NCBI RefSeq assembly: GCF_963678635.1
Contig: NC_087068.1
Coordinates: 9,432,027-9,496,026, forward strand
Direction of reading: 5' to 3'
Length of the DNA: 64,000 nt
Source of the DNA: Symsagittifera roscoffensis
Lineage: Eukaryota > Xenacoelomorpha > Acoela > Convolutidae
A model generated the notes under the pieces. It worked only from the letters and a program-made list of their open reading frames with translations. It had not been told where the DNA came from and searched no databases. Position numbers and translations under genes: made by a program. Numbering within the stretch: the first letter of the stretch is position 1; every line of letters starts with the position of its first letter. Shown one piece after another: positions 44,354-57,000 of this stretch.

Positions 44354-44806
44354 CTATGGTAACGTCTTCTCTGAAAGGATTTTACTAACAATATCCAAAT
44401 TTGGTTTGAAAGGCCACTCGTTGCCTAAAAGCGAGCTTGGAACGCTCACACAACTGCTGTCTTTGAGGCATTCCGCGGTATTATCTCCACTATTCACTTG
44501 GAACCATTGATCCACATTGGTCCCTTCCTTTATTTCACTAACATGGTTTGCGACAAATGTGGATAATTTATCGATGGAGTGAAGCCATTGTAGCACCGTG
44601 GTGCAATCGCTCCGCAAAAAGGTGCGGCTTGCATCGAATGAAAGTGTCCGAAGTGTATCGTCCTTCAAATTAGATGCCAGTAAGGCTGCCTTCAATTCCA
44701 GCTTCGGAATGGACAAAACCTTCCTTGGTGCTACCCTTGCTTTATCAAAATCAAACACAATTTCTGTTTTTTGAGTCTCCGCGCAAAAAGGAAACCAACC
44801 GCGCAA
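44354..44806 (-). pseudogene. BEL RNase H remnant
   Basis: The frame contains FDKARVAPRKVLSIPKLELK, then TTVLQWLHSIDKLSTFVANH, and ends near NEWPFKPNLDIVSKI. It follows the intact element's RNase H closely. The upstream FGDSS-containing part is in another frame. Confidence 0.8.
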
Positions 44807-45272
44807 AACACATCTTGCGAGCTATCCCCAAACATATGGAGCTCACCTTGATCAAACGGATATTACTGAAGTAGCACCGGGTAACGACTAGTTCTCCTAA
44901 GACAAACAGGCGTGAATGACACTCAAAGAATTGCTTCCTGGAGCACTTCTGGTAAGGGATCATCCCGTTGTTGCCCAGTTATGCTCCAACGATTTTTAAG
45001 AACTAGGCGGGCCCTTACCGTGTAGGGAGCCACCAAATCAATAGGGTCGATTACCGTTGAAACAAAACTGAGAACAATGCGTTGTGTAACGGATGTTTGT
45101 AGCTCACGGTTAACTCCACGACAAACAACAAGAGAGTCACTTCCATGGATCCACTTTAAACCTTATATACTAGAGTTTAAATGGTCATTACCAACGCAAT
45201 GTCCTTTACATTTGCAGTTTCATCAATTGTAGGGTTTAAATTTTCTTTAATTGTAGGAACATTACTAACAAA

Positions 45273-45982
45273 CTAGGTGAGACTTAATCCTCCTAATTTA
45301 AGAAGATTCAGAAGGAGGTGCATTGCGTCATTGCGGTTTTTGAATGAATCCAAGTAATCATCCTCGTAGAACCTAGTAAATACTGCTCTAGATGCTTCAG
45401 GAAAAAATTCAATGTTATCCCTGGCGGTTTGCTGAAGTGTGAATTTGGTGGACTTGTTGGAGAGTCCCGAGCACCGAAAAAAAGCCGGGTACATTGGAGA
45501 ACTTCCACATACGATGTGGCATCCTTGCGCCACAAAAAACGCAAAGAAGGTTGATCACAAGGGGGTACCCCAACCTGGAGGAATACACCCTCGATGTCCG
45601 CGGAGACGGCAAATTGATGTTGGCGGAAGCGCATTTACACGTGAAACAAATTTGGCATTAAATTAGGCCCAACGAGCAAAAATTTGTTTAGAGATTGGCC
45701 CGGAAGTTTTGACGCGCCATTTAAAATCCGACGAACCTGACCTGGCTTGTTTGGAATTAGGACAAGATAGTGGGGTAAATACCACTCACGGGCGGAGCGG
45801 AGCTGCAGATCGTGCGGTTTAACCGGAATGACAAAATCTTTATCGAGGTCCTCTTTTGATGTCTCAAAATATTTACTCTTTAAACCACTATCTTTGTCGA
45901 GCCATTTTTGAAGCGTCTTGAAATGTGTCACCTGTGAGTAGTAATTATTGTGTAAAAAATTGCTATCATCAGCCCATAACAT
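45273..45982 (-). pseudogene. BEL reverse transcriptase remnant
   Basis: The first frame (45982-45635) reads REWYLPHYLVLIPNKPG and QVRRILNGASKL. The next (45634-45308) reads FAVSADIEGVFLQVG and LFFGARDSPT, and then shifts frame to RFYEDDYLDSF. The catalytic tyrosine-box is YEDD in place of YMDD. The frame is broken at least twice. Confidence 0.85.
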
Positions 45983-46184
45983 TTCTACCCAAAGCAGTTA
46001 ACCGTTATGTTGTTGATTCAAGACGGTTATGCACTCGCTGATCGGCTGCAGATCGAGCATCAGCTTGGTTGTATTTACCTGGGCTTTCTAACACTTACCA
46101 CGTTTTAACTTAGCTAATAAATTCCGGCATTGCACTTCTTGAAACTTGTTGACAACAACCCAGATGATGAAGGGAGTGGGCCAC

Positions 46185-46418
46185 TCAAAACCAATCATAC
46201 AGGCAGACGAACAGCCATTGGATTTTCCTATCTGCATCATGAATGTAATCGAGCGTGCGTATGTGGTGATAAAAGTCCTGATGAGTTACCACTTCGATAT
46301 TCGAATAAAAACACCGAACCGGCTTTATTAGTTCCAGGTATATATATTTTTCTTGAAGGGCCGGAGCATCAACCTCCGGCCCAAAAAGCAGGCCTTTGAG
46401 ACCAAAAGTTAATTGCAT
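46185..46418 (-). pseudogene. BEL protease-to-RT linker remnant
   Basis: The minus-strand frame contains PALQEKYIYLELIKPVRCFY and then a GQDYYHAVR-like segment, HQDFYHHIR. It aligns with the region just after the protease in the intact copy. Confidence 0.65.
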
Positions 46419-46680
46419 CCTTTAGATAAGCGGTTATATTGAAGGTATAATCGGTGTTACTCATGTCAGCGGATAGTGTCACCTCGACTAACTCAGTCGA
46501 AATAATATCCGTTGAATTAAAACTATTTAGGTCAAATCAATTTTTTCCCTGACAAGCTCGGACAGCGGGCCAAGCCTGCGGAAAGCCAGGAGTGATTGCT
46601 CGCGGAATCACACAACGACGATTAAATTATTGGTTTTTGACTTAGATGAAACACTTAACTCAATATTCCGGAGAATACCT

Positions 46681-47038
46681 TTAACGACTGCACGGATGCG
46701 GAAAAAGAGGAGAATGTTTTATCCGCCGGTTATTTCCCAGAAGAAGACTTGTTTCGTTCCTTATGAGGAGCAAAATCGTGGTATGCACCATGCAAGAGGA
46801 CATTGTGTGTTTTTTCGAACTCAGGTTTAGTGCATTCTCGTTGAAATCAAGGAGATTAGGGCAATACCAATTGCGCTTGACCGTGCAAGACGACCAAGAA
46901 AATTGGAGGCAATTCACACAAAACTGGATTCAAGATGGCGGTTTCTTTCAGAGCGTCCTCATATGACAACGATCGAAACACATCAACGAGATTTGAAATA
47001 ACACAAGCAAAATTATTCATGCTTTCAGAACTGTGCAT
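46681..47038 (-). pseudogene. BEL gag remnant (second copy)
   Basis: Two overlapping minus-strand frames carry MHSSESMNNFACVISNL with VFRSLSYEDALK, and RNWYCPNLLDFNENAL. They align with MHNSENVISF, VFKSLSFNDDLK and HNWQRPTLLDFNNWL in the intact element. A frameshift separates them near 46.9 kb. Confidence 0.75.
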
Positions 47039-48839
47039 TTTGACTGGGAGAACGCTTTTAAGTTTTCGAGGTGGGCGCTCATAACGATTCGAAGTTGTCC
47101 AAATTTTCGTTTAAGAACCCTTACTTGATCCCTGTACATTCGACCTGAATACGTGAAGTCCGCTGTTGCCAAATTAGTTTTCACAACTTACCTTTGCCAA
47201 TTTAGCTTACGAGTGTTTTAAGGTACGTCAGCTCAACGTCATCCAAAAAAGTTGAATGCGAATCAACGGCACTTCAAAACAGACCTATCCATACAGGCCA
47301 TTCCATCGGATTACTTTCATACTTGGAAAGTTTCCATTCGGGTAATGAATCTTTCCTGTTCGATGCCAAACGGATATCGATTCCGATGGCAGAAGGACAT
47401 AATTTGGGACAGGTTACTATACGCACGATGCCGCCGGATTCGAGAAATATGGCTGATGAACGGGCGAGCCAGGAATATCCGATGCAATCGGTAATTGCAA
47501 GGGTACTTGCTCGTGTGGGATAGTGAAATTGTAAATTGCTTCACCGTTATTGTAGATGAACTTTACGAATTTTTGAGGGGCAACAGATGTTACTGCCTCA
47601 AATACGTGCGATGATTTGTTCAAAACTAAAGGGTTGCAAACTGCGTGGGTCGGCGTTGCATTTACAGGGAACCACGATGCGAGGTTCGGGTTATAGAAGT
47701 AGGCGGTATGACCTACAGAGATTACTGCCGAAGCAGTTGCAGTATGAGGAGATAACTTTATATACGAAGGTGATGGAACGTTTTGAAACTTAGCTGAGGT
47801 GGCAGGCTCAGCATTAACCCACTGATTTGCAGCTGAAAGCCGGTGTGGTTTTGTTACATCTTGATTTAAGTTTGACCCAGATTTGCCGATATTTTGCTGA
47901 GGGTTAGTGCCGGCAGCAATCTTCGTAAGCTATTTAAGAACCATGGAAGGTACTTCAGTCCCAAATATCATTGTAGAAGACAAGCCACCTTACTTGGGCG
48001 TTACACACACAGGAATGACATCCACAGGGGCGTTATAGAGAACCGTCTTCAACCCAGAAGTGTATGCGGTCGATTCGGTTACCGTCACTCTGGATTTACA
48101 TTCGGCGCATTCTCCACCCAGATTCCTGTGCGGTTATTTACTGTTTGCCTGTGCGAGCTTGCCAAGCTAGCAAACAAGTCAATATAGTCGGAGTCTTCCT
48201 CGAATTCAGTTTCAGCTTTTGTGGCTTTAATTCTCTGTGGCCTCAATTTTCCGCGATTTGTCATACCTCATCATTTTGATTTAAAAAAAAAAACAGTTTT
48301 CCAGGAAAACAGTTGCATTTTTGATGTAACTGTCAAGTATCACCTCTTGTTTTTTGCTCTCTATGGCTCCTTGAATGTATTTATGAACCTTAAGGAGTTC
48401 AATTTCCAAGTTACGAGGTGATTCAAGAAGTTTTGTACTTTCCAGCCTAATTCTTGATTCATTGTGCCAAACTGTTACGATGTGCTTTTACATTCAAAGA
48501 GAAGGTCGTATCAAAACTTATTCAAATCAAAAACTAACGAAACGGCTTAAGCACTGTAACATAATAGCAACAATTTATACAAACACTACAAGACCAAGCT
48601 TCTAAGCTAAAGACATATATACCTAGTCTAGGTGCTCCTGCATCGTGACTAAGATTAGATAGTGCGATGGTTAGAGAGCGACGGTTGCTTCTTGTTCAGA
48701 CTGTTTTTCCTAAGTTTTGATTTCCAATTTATGGGGCTGGTGTTATGTCAAGTAATGTATGTGCAAACGCTTATCCTTAGCTGGACGTTCCGTTATCAAA
48801 TGATTGACTATACTGATGATTGGAGTATCTAAACTTTCA

Positions 48840-49002
48840 ATTTCTCAATTTTTTCCTCAGTTCCGGCGCGTTGGCTATACACGATGGCACTAATTTCCGC
48901 TCGATAGCGTTTAAGGATGGCTACAAGTTTATCAACGGACAAAGGGTTGAAATTATTGCTGTGACGTATATCAATGACGTCGTGCCAAACCACGATATTT
49001 GA
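48840..49002. other. Orphan coding-like segment, open on both strands
   Basis: On the plus strand, TTTTTTCCTCAG precedes a 53-codon open stretch reading GALAIHDGTNFRSIAFKDGY and ending at TGA. On the minus strand the same bases read NIVVWHDVIDIRHSNN, then SAIVYSQRAGT, also without stops. I favour the minus reading because its WHD and IVY motifs look conserved in type, but no family can be assigned and no partner exons were found. Confidence 0.3.
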
Positions 49003-49867
49003 GTGATGGTATAAAATTGACTCAAATTAGTGTCGTACAGTTTTACGGGGTTAAAAGCGTTCGGATTAAACTTAGACCGGGTATAGCTAAGTAAGTATCA
49101 ACAAATTAATTACGGCGTGACGTGGGCAGCTTTTCTATTGCAAGGAGCTTGCACCAAAAAAAACCATTAATGATTTTAAACAAAAAAAACGGGTGCGTCG
49201 GACTTATTAACTCCACAAAAGTTATTGCTTTCCGGTCTAGATTTAGGGGTAGATTTAACGGTCGTCTTATAAATTAAGTAAAAAAACCTTTAACCACTCG
49301 GAGTAAACCTGCGGTCACCGGAGTTATCAATCTAATTTATACGGTTGAGGTTTTTGAATTGATATAGATTAGACTGAAATTTTCGAGCGTTCCGGTCGAG
49401 GGCGTTACATTTTGTTAAAAGTCTACTTTTGACTGAAATTTATTTTTTTTGCAGTTTTTTGATAACGGGACGCGTACCAGGTTCGAACAAATTGGGTTCA
49501 AAATTGTGACCCAAAATGTCAAAAAAACTATATCGCTCGTTTTTATACTAGGGTCCACAATTTCACAAAAAAAACCAGTCTCACTATTTGATGACAAGAT
49601 TTTACCAAAAAATAGTGTAGCACCTGCAACCGTGTTTAGCCATTAAGTCATTAAGCAAAGCATCAAAATATAAATCAACGTCACGACTCTACCACATGTA
49701 TTGACAGCAAACATTAAGAACAAAGAACGCTTTTTTGGTAAGTTTTGATTCTCTCGACGAGATCACACGAAAACGGGGTATGGGAGTTTCTTACAGTTTT
49801 TTGTCTTTACTCAGCATTGGCAACTGCTTTATGGCTCTCCTTCCCACACTGGGTACTTGCCCCAAAA

Positions 49868-50070
49868 CACTGCACTGGTGTAGTCACCCGAAGAGGAAGC
49901 CGTCCCAACACAGGTAGTCAGTCACCCACACACTGCACTGGGTAGTCACCCGAACATGTAAACAAAACCAACACAGGGTAGTTGTCCCATTACAGGTAGT
50001 CACTCACACACAAACTGCACTGGTGTAGTCACCCGAACATGTAGTCACCCCAACACAGGGTAGTCGTACC
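49868..50070. repeat. Imperfect tandem repeat, three units
   Basis: Units starting 49868, 49931 and about 50014 share CTGCACTGGTGTAGTCACCC, then GAACATGTA in two of them, and CAACACAGGGTAGT. Unit length varies from about 57 to 83 bases. No frame runs through it. Confidence 0.75.
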
Positions 50071-50749
50071 GACAAAGGAAACTGGAAACAGCCTCCGAAT
50101 TGATGCCACCGAGGTTCCCTTACAAAAAGCCAACTGTTTGCAATCTGGTCCCGATTTTCTTTGTACTGTTGGTCGCAATTCTCTGTGGACTCTGAGTTTC
50201 ACCCTTCATGCAATATGCAAGTGGTACAAGGCTCAATTAACTAAGCCGGTCTCCGCTCTGTTTCGGTGCAACCCTTTCAACTGATATGGTTGGCAATTTG
50301 AAGTTGGGTTGGTTAGAATACATATAAAGCTGTTCCAGTTATACTGATCAGGACATCATTTTTTAATAGCGGTCACACCAAAGAAGTAGAATAGACTTTT
50401 AGAACAGTCAGAAAGTTGTTTAGGAAGTAGAACGTTTTACTGGCTCATTTTTTTTTTGCTCCACAGCTTTGTGTAACTTTTTTGACTTGTTTGCTAGTCT
50501 GTACAATCCTGCGAAAGACCTGTAATTTTCAGTCGCTTTTATCCCAACAAGGATGAAACTACATCGTTTCTCTGTTTCTGCAGCTAGTTTGAATTAGTTG
50601 TGTCAGAGATTTGAAACTGTAAAAACAAATTACCTTCTTTCCTCGTTAGAAAAATGGCTACACTGTCTATAAATTGCGAGCATTTGTTAGTTTTTCAATG
50701 TAATTTTTCTAGTTTTTTGTTGTAATTTTGTTTTTATTGTTATCACAAT

Positions 50750-52150
50750 CAATGTGATGAAGCGATGACGTGTACTCATCGAATAATTTTGATATCCTTC
50801 TTTTTCAAGTTTTCTATTTCTTTATCGACAAGATTTTTCTGAATTGGACATAGAAAGAACTTAAGTTTTGATGTCACTAACTAATTTTTCTATATTCCCT
50901 GTTTATTGAACATGTTTTTAAATTTCGTAGGGAACAAGTTTTTCTACATTTTATCAACCCAAACCCAAAAAAAAACACTTTTTTAGCCATTCTTCCAGAA
51001 GTTGTGATATCTAGGTATTTTGTATGTCTAAGCCTGAAATGCAACTTGTTCCTCGTTCAGTTATCAGCAAGCTAACTCTAACCGTTAAATTTATTTTTTG
51101 TTTTCAAAGCTTTGCATTTTTATCAATTTTCTGGTAATCCTCAAATTGTGCTTTCATATTTAGCTTTTTGCCCATTTTGAATGCAACAAACTGTGATATA
51201 TTTATTGGCTGTCATCCAGTTTTCTGACTTTTTGAATCTATCGTCATACGTAGAGTTTGGTCATCGAGCCTTACCCCAGTTTTGATTGTTTTTCGTTTCC
51301 CTCGTTTCGGGTCTCTTCATATTTCCATTTATTAATAGTGAAATTGGGCTGCTGTTACAGTTTATTTGTTTTGTTTTTCTACAGTATGTTTTCTTTGTTC
51401 TTTTTCGTTCAAGTTCTTTTTTCTAACACTCGGATCCGGATATTTTTGAATGGTTTTACTGTTAGCTTTTTTTTATTTGAACATTTTCCCCTTAGCTTGA
51501 AACAAAAATACCTCTGTAGTCTCTTTTCTGGAATCCTTTTCTGGAATCCTTTTTTGTGGAATTTTGTCCTCTTTCGACTACTTCCGGGACAGTTTTTCAA
51601 ATTACGATGTTATGTTCTGATTTTCTGAGATGATTAGATCCCAAATCGCTTCGGTTTCCAGAAATCCGATTCCGATTTAGCTACTTGTGCTGCGTGAAAT
51701 ATTTCCAATGACTCGTCTTTTCTTGTGCTTTCATAAATAATTTATACTTCTCGTATAATACACAAATGGTTTTTTTCGAAAGTGGATGTTACTAGGTCAT
51801 GAATGTCAAAGTAACTAATTTTTGTTGTACTTCCAATTTATTTTCAAGTCCTCTTAAATTCATTCTGTTTTGTTTTTGCGCTCAACTTTGACTTTTGCTA
51901 GTCTATCTAGTTCTTTTTTGGCTGCTTCTGTAGTTATTGACTCTGAGGTCCTCAGTGATGGCGGTCTAGGTAGTCGTTCTAATATTACTTCAGGCTCGTT
52001 TCACTATCATTGCAGTCAAGAATAATTATAGCCTTGTTTTTATCAGTCTTGGTAGGTCTAATGAAGCCTTTGCCCATTACACCGGGATTCGCAATTCCGT
52101 TTGCTTTTTGATTTGCAAGTGCTGCTGGCTGCGCCAAAGGTTATCCACTG
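50750..52150 (-). pseudogene. Possible decayed retroelement gag/pol remnant
   Basis: Minus-strand reading around 52140-51980 gives GVMGKGFIRPTKTDKNKAII and LDCNDSE, and around 51950-51860 ESITTEAAKKELDRLAKV. The word GFIRPTKTDKNK resembles GYIRPKRQTRKK read from 27.2 kb of the Gypsy element. The stretch is T-rich on the plus strand, as that element is. It is too decayed to delimit. Confidence 0.3.
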
Positions 52151-52199
52151 GTTTGATTTGAATAATTTCAGTGATCGAATAACTGAATCAAAAAGTTTA

Positions 52200-53896
52200 C
52201 AAACAGTCATTTTTAAAAAAGTGTGCATTTGGTACATAGACTGTTATCGATGGTAAAAATTAAGGAATCTAACCATGTATCTTGGTTCTGAATTGCATAC
52301 TGACCTTCATCTTGCGGGCAATTACTTTATATTAGTATGGACTCTTCAGATCAGTTATGACTACTGCCACAGCAATACCTCAAGGTTTTTCAGAAAAGTC
52401 CGATTTGATGAAGTTATTTTCGCAAAAGAGTCAATGTCAAAAATAAACAGCTGTAGTTTAGTTTTGAGTGTTTTTGATGTTCAGACTAATCTATTTTTTA
52501 GCTGATTAGAATACTGACAACAAATGGATTCGGCTATTTGCATTGTTTTAGTTATTTGTAGCTTTTTGTACGCAGCAATCTTCTTTGCCATTTTTTTTAG
52601 AAGACGGATGCTAAACGTCTTTATTCTTCTATGATTTTTTTGGTAGTAGAAAAAATTGTCCCAAAGTTTTTTTGCTATTTTTTGCTGAAAATATTTGTGA
52701 TAGCCACTAAAAGTAGCAATCGGGTCCGAAATGAGCACAAATCAAAAGGCTGAATTAAAATTATTAAGTCATTTTGAAGTTTCCGAGGGGATAACGAACA
52801 ACGATAAAAACTTCTTCTTTTATCCGTTCAGTAACTACCCCAAATGATCTTGAATTCGCTCAGAAAACAGCGTTGTTTTAAACAAGAGGTTGTTTTTTGA
52901 GTACCCGACAGAGGCCGTTTTTCCTAATAGAAAGTTTGTAGATTATCTAGCCGAGTTTTCGCTCATTTTCTGTGCAAAAATGATCTAATTCTTTTCTAGT
53001 GGGGGATTCGAGCCCCAAAAAGGTACTTCTTTTTCGCTAGAAATAGCCTAGATTTAACAAATTTCTGATCAGATATAAGATGAGAAATAAAAAGTTCTGA
53101 AAAAATCCTTGCCTTATTTAAACATTTCACAAGGAATTTCTGACCAGAAATTTAGATTAGATATCGAATATTTCAGGTCAGAAATATAGAGCTTTCTCGG
53201 TACGGGTAAAATACAGTCGGTATTCGAGATCGTTGTTTCTTTTGTAGGCAACTGCTGTTATGTTCAATCGCCGTGGTAATGTTTTCACTGATGTTACTAA
53301 TTTTTGACCTTTTAACGAAGTTGTTGATCCCCAGTTATCATTTCATGAGAACATGAAAAGAAAATATTTGATTTTAGGGAATATTTTTTCATTAGTAAGG
53401 AGATCTTTTTCAGGCTTCATGTTAAAAAAATTGACAATTTTTTTGCAAAAAAAAACATCTTTAATTGAGCTGTAAAAATGCAGCCAGTAACAGAGAAACG
53501 GTTTTCATCATGTGTTCATAATGATGCACCGACTCGATTTCTTGAAGCAAAGTAAAAATATCAGTTATGCGTTTTCAATGAATTTATTTCAAGTGCGATA
53601 ACTTCAGTTTTAATTGGATAACATTTTTGTTTTATCTTCTTTTTTAAACAAAAAATCTTCTAATTGGCGTTAAAACAATCTTCACCAAAAATAGTGCATT
53701 CTAAAGTTTAGCTTCTCATTTTTTGTGGTAAATCGTTTTAATTAATAAACTAACATAATTTCAAAGCTTCCAAGATTTGCAAACATTTGAAATCAAACAG
53801 TTCTGCCCACTGATTTGCAAAAAAAAATTTATGCACACAATAACAGTATTGGTTTTATTTTTAACATAAAGTTATATAGATTTAATTTTAATGAAC
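52200..53896. other. Upstream region of the membrane-protein gene
   Basis: No exon or classified repeat found. A promoter could lie here if 53902 is the true start, but no convincing core element was identified. Confidence 0.4.
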
Positions 53897-53901
53897 AGCT
53901 G

Positions 53902-54091
53902 ATGGATTTTTCTGGTTCAGTCGCTTCGGAAAAGCTGACGCCGTCAACTTCTGGTATAAACAACAAAAACAATAAAAACAACAATAAAAACAACATGAGC
54001 AGTGATGTGAAACACGACAGGGGCACGAGAGACGCCGCATCAGTCATGAAAGTTACTGAGGGAGCGAAAGAAAGAGTGACTGCCCACGAAG
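53902..54091 (+). CDS. Membrane-protein gene exon 1 (candidate, low-complexity N-terminus)
   Basis: The ATG at 53902 opens a frame beginning MDFSGSVASEKL, followed by Asn/Lys-rich low-complexity sequence and then TEGAKERVTAHE. It ends at the donor GAAG/GTCAGT in phase 1. An AG at 53897-53898 could instead make this an internal exon, and the frame is also open back to 53815. Confidence 0.5.
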
Positions 54092-57000
54092 GTCAGTGAA
54101 CATCGGAGTATCCCGGGTTTACAAAAAATGATTATCATATATTTTGGAGCCAGTTCAAAACAAGTATTTTATATATCCAATTATATTGTTGATAACTATC
54201 ACTGTAAAATACTTAGAACTAAGTATGAAAATTAAAAATTGTATGATTAGCATGTTTCCATACATTTGATGCAGGCAATTGTATGATAAGCTTTTTCGGT
54301 GTGGGGAAATTTAAAATAAGCATTTTCGGTTTATGGAGGTCAACCCGGGGTCAGATTACCTTTCCAGGCCTTTTTGTTGGTTTTAACCGGTTTTCTTTAT
54401 AAGACCGCTCAAAAACCGCTCAAAAACTGCTCAAATTTTGCTTGAAAAACCGTTCAAAAATCACCGCAAAAAATGAGCGGTTTTTGAGCGGTTTTTAAAG
54501 CAAGATTTGAGCGGTTTGAGCGATTTTTCCAAAAAAAAACGCCCAAACCGCCCAAACCGCTCAAACCGCTCAAATCTTGCTGAAAAACCGCTCAAACCGC
54601 TCATATCTTGAGCGGTTTTTGAGCGGGATCTCGACCCGGGATCCCGAAAGCAGTTGATCTTTCGGGATCAACTTCAGTTGATCTTTCGGGATCAATTTAA
54701 TTTCGAAAGCAGTTGATCTTCCTCTCCTTTAACCTCGCAAGATTACCAGTATACACTAGATCTATTGAGACTAGTAGATATAAGAGTAAGATTAGGATCG
54801 GTATTAGACTAAGAAGTTGCACGAATCTATCCGGCCGAAAATAAGATAGCGTGACGAACAGACGGTGTACTTTATCCCAAATTACTCTTTGAGAAAGCCG
54901 CCCTGGAACTAAACTCAAATTCTATATTTTGGAAAAAATAGAACTAATTTTTATTTCCTTCATTGGTTGATTTTGGGTGGCGTGTCAACAAGTGAGCCAA
55001 ATGAGAGCCAAGAAAAATCGGATGAAGAGAATGAGATGGTGGAAGACATGTTGATGAACTACATGTTCTACGGGAGTGGAGACACCAATCCAGTGGATGT
55101 ACAGGAGTGCAAGGAGAACATGAAGAGGGTGAAGTACATACTGCTGACCATAGTTCTAGTGGCCCTAGTCGTGGCCCAGGTCATGGCCCACTCCAATGTG
55201 AAACTAGTGGAGACACACATCGACCAGTGAGTTTAATTTGGCATTACTAGGCAAGAGTGGCGCAGCGGTAATGACGATGTCTAACAATCATATGATTACG
55301 GGCTCAAATCGCTCGTGCGCTGCAATTTGCAGGGCGAACTCTTGTCTAGTAAGATAGCCATAGCCTAGTTAACCTTAAATAATTAAGTTTCGGGAGAAGG
55401 CGCTGGCTGGTTAGTAGAAAAAAAATGTGGCTTTTTTGTAAGAAGCCATCTTTGCCATCTACGCCAGTTGAATAAATTCAGCCGATTTCAAATACAGACA
55501 ATTCAGCCAACAACCTCGGACAATTCAGCCGAAGACAACTCGGACAAAAAAGATCAAAGAGACTAAATCATTTTCTTATTTGATTAGAGTCGGAAGGCTT
55601 TCAACTCTTTAATAATAAAATGTGAAACATCAAATAACAAATTTCAAAAATCAGAACAAATTTGCTATGCATAAAGTTTTAGGATTTAAAGTACAAGGAA
55701 TTAAATAAATCTGTTCATGATCTCGATTGTAATTATTTTCTATTGGCGATTGAAAATTTGGGCTTCGTTTTTCTGACGATATCGCAGGCCAGCAGTCTTT
55801 CTAGATAAATTTCGGCATTTTTTGCTCGTCTTTGAGACGTTTGATGAGGTTGGGAAAGTCTGGGTGCTTTGTTTACACGAAATTATTGAACATGCAATTC
55901 CATGCATCCAATGCATTATTCATACGAGGTTGATCGCTGAGCACCCGATTAAAAACCTTCCAATCGGCAAAGTGAATCTTTGATTTGACGCGTCTGTTTC
56001 CTCGACAGGCACCATTATAGGTGTCTTCAAAGTAGTCTGCTAGACTCTGAAATTCTTCCGAAGGGTTTTCTTTTCGCAGCTCCTCAATTGCGAATGTTAC
56101 ATCGTCAACGGGAACGAGTACCAATCAAATCATTTTGCTTTGACCTTTAGGTGAAATTCATCATCTTCCATCATCCGTCATCCATCATGCGTGTACTTGC
56201 ACGCAAATGCAAGTTTTTGTAAATTGCACCATACAGCCTGGCCCAAGTGTATCAGGCTGCAGTTTCTTAATGGCGTTGCAAACAGCGGTTTCAAAGTCGA
56301 TGTTCGCTTTTCTTACCATTTGCTGTAAGCAGCCGAGAAGTTTTTATATGTGTCATGAGTCTTCTTGGGTAGCAGAGCATACACCAAGACTGGAAATTGG
56401 TTTTCAATCGCACCATGTATAAGTTATGGTTGTATAACGCTCTATTAAGTTTTGATACTTTTGATTTTTTAAAGTCATTTGTTTCATGTGCATTTGCAAG
56501 GATTAATTATACGTCTTCCAATTAAAGTTCTAATGTACTGCCGCATGTGAAAAGTTTTTGCGCAAACGTTTCAAGATTTTAATTTTTCTGAATAGTTTTT
56601 GACTAAATTTTCTCACTCATTTTGACTGAATTGTCTGAACTCAAAACTGGCTGAAGTGTCTGTGACCGAATTGTCTGAACGCGGAATACAATAAAAAGAC
56701 AGTCCGTTTTCTTGCTCCGATACCTTCTTGCTACATTGTGATTTTGCGGCGGAATTTACTGTCTAATTGACATCATGTCATTTGTAAAAACAAATCGATT
56801 TCGAGAACGAAAAAAATGTGTCTTGAGTTTTGTTGGGCAACAGAGCACACACCAAGAGTGATTTTTTTTTTCAATTGCACCATGTCTAACTTATGGTTTG
56901 TATAAAAATCTTATATGTTTCGATACTTTTGATTCTTTTAATTTTATTTGTTTCATGTTCATTTGCAAGAATTCATTATAAAATTTTTATTTAAAATCTA

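Larger units (their letters stand above)
42855..48480 (-). mobile_element. Second BEL/Pao copy, broken, minus strand
   Basis: On the minus strand, from about 48480 to 42855, segments match the intact element in the same order: gag, protease-side linker, reverse transcriptase, RNase H, integrase and C-terminal domain, split by frameshifts and stops. Its 3' side shows the polypurine tract and TGTTGC (42855-42870). Protein-level divergence from the intact copy is substantial, so they are different subfamilies. The 5' end is truncated or unrecognised beyond about 48480. Confidence 0.85.

Noticed and set aside
49868-50070. CRISPR-like array
   Set aside because: Units are unequal, repeats are imperfect and contiguous, and the genome is eukaryotic.
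51257-51628. Phe/Ser-rich 123-codon plus-strand frame
   Set aside because: Composition follows the T-rich DNA, no motif or splice context was found, and the minus strand here looks like retroelement debris.
53034-54100. Start of the membrane-protein gene at 53815 instead of 53902
   Set aside because: The extra N-terminal residues (MQKKIYAHNN...) are encoded by AT-rich intron-like sequence; kept only as a possibility because an AG at 53897-53898 may be an acceptor.
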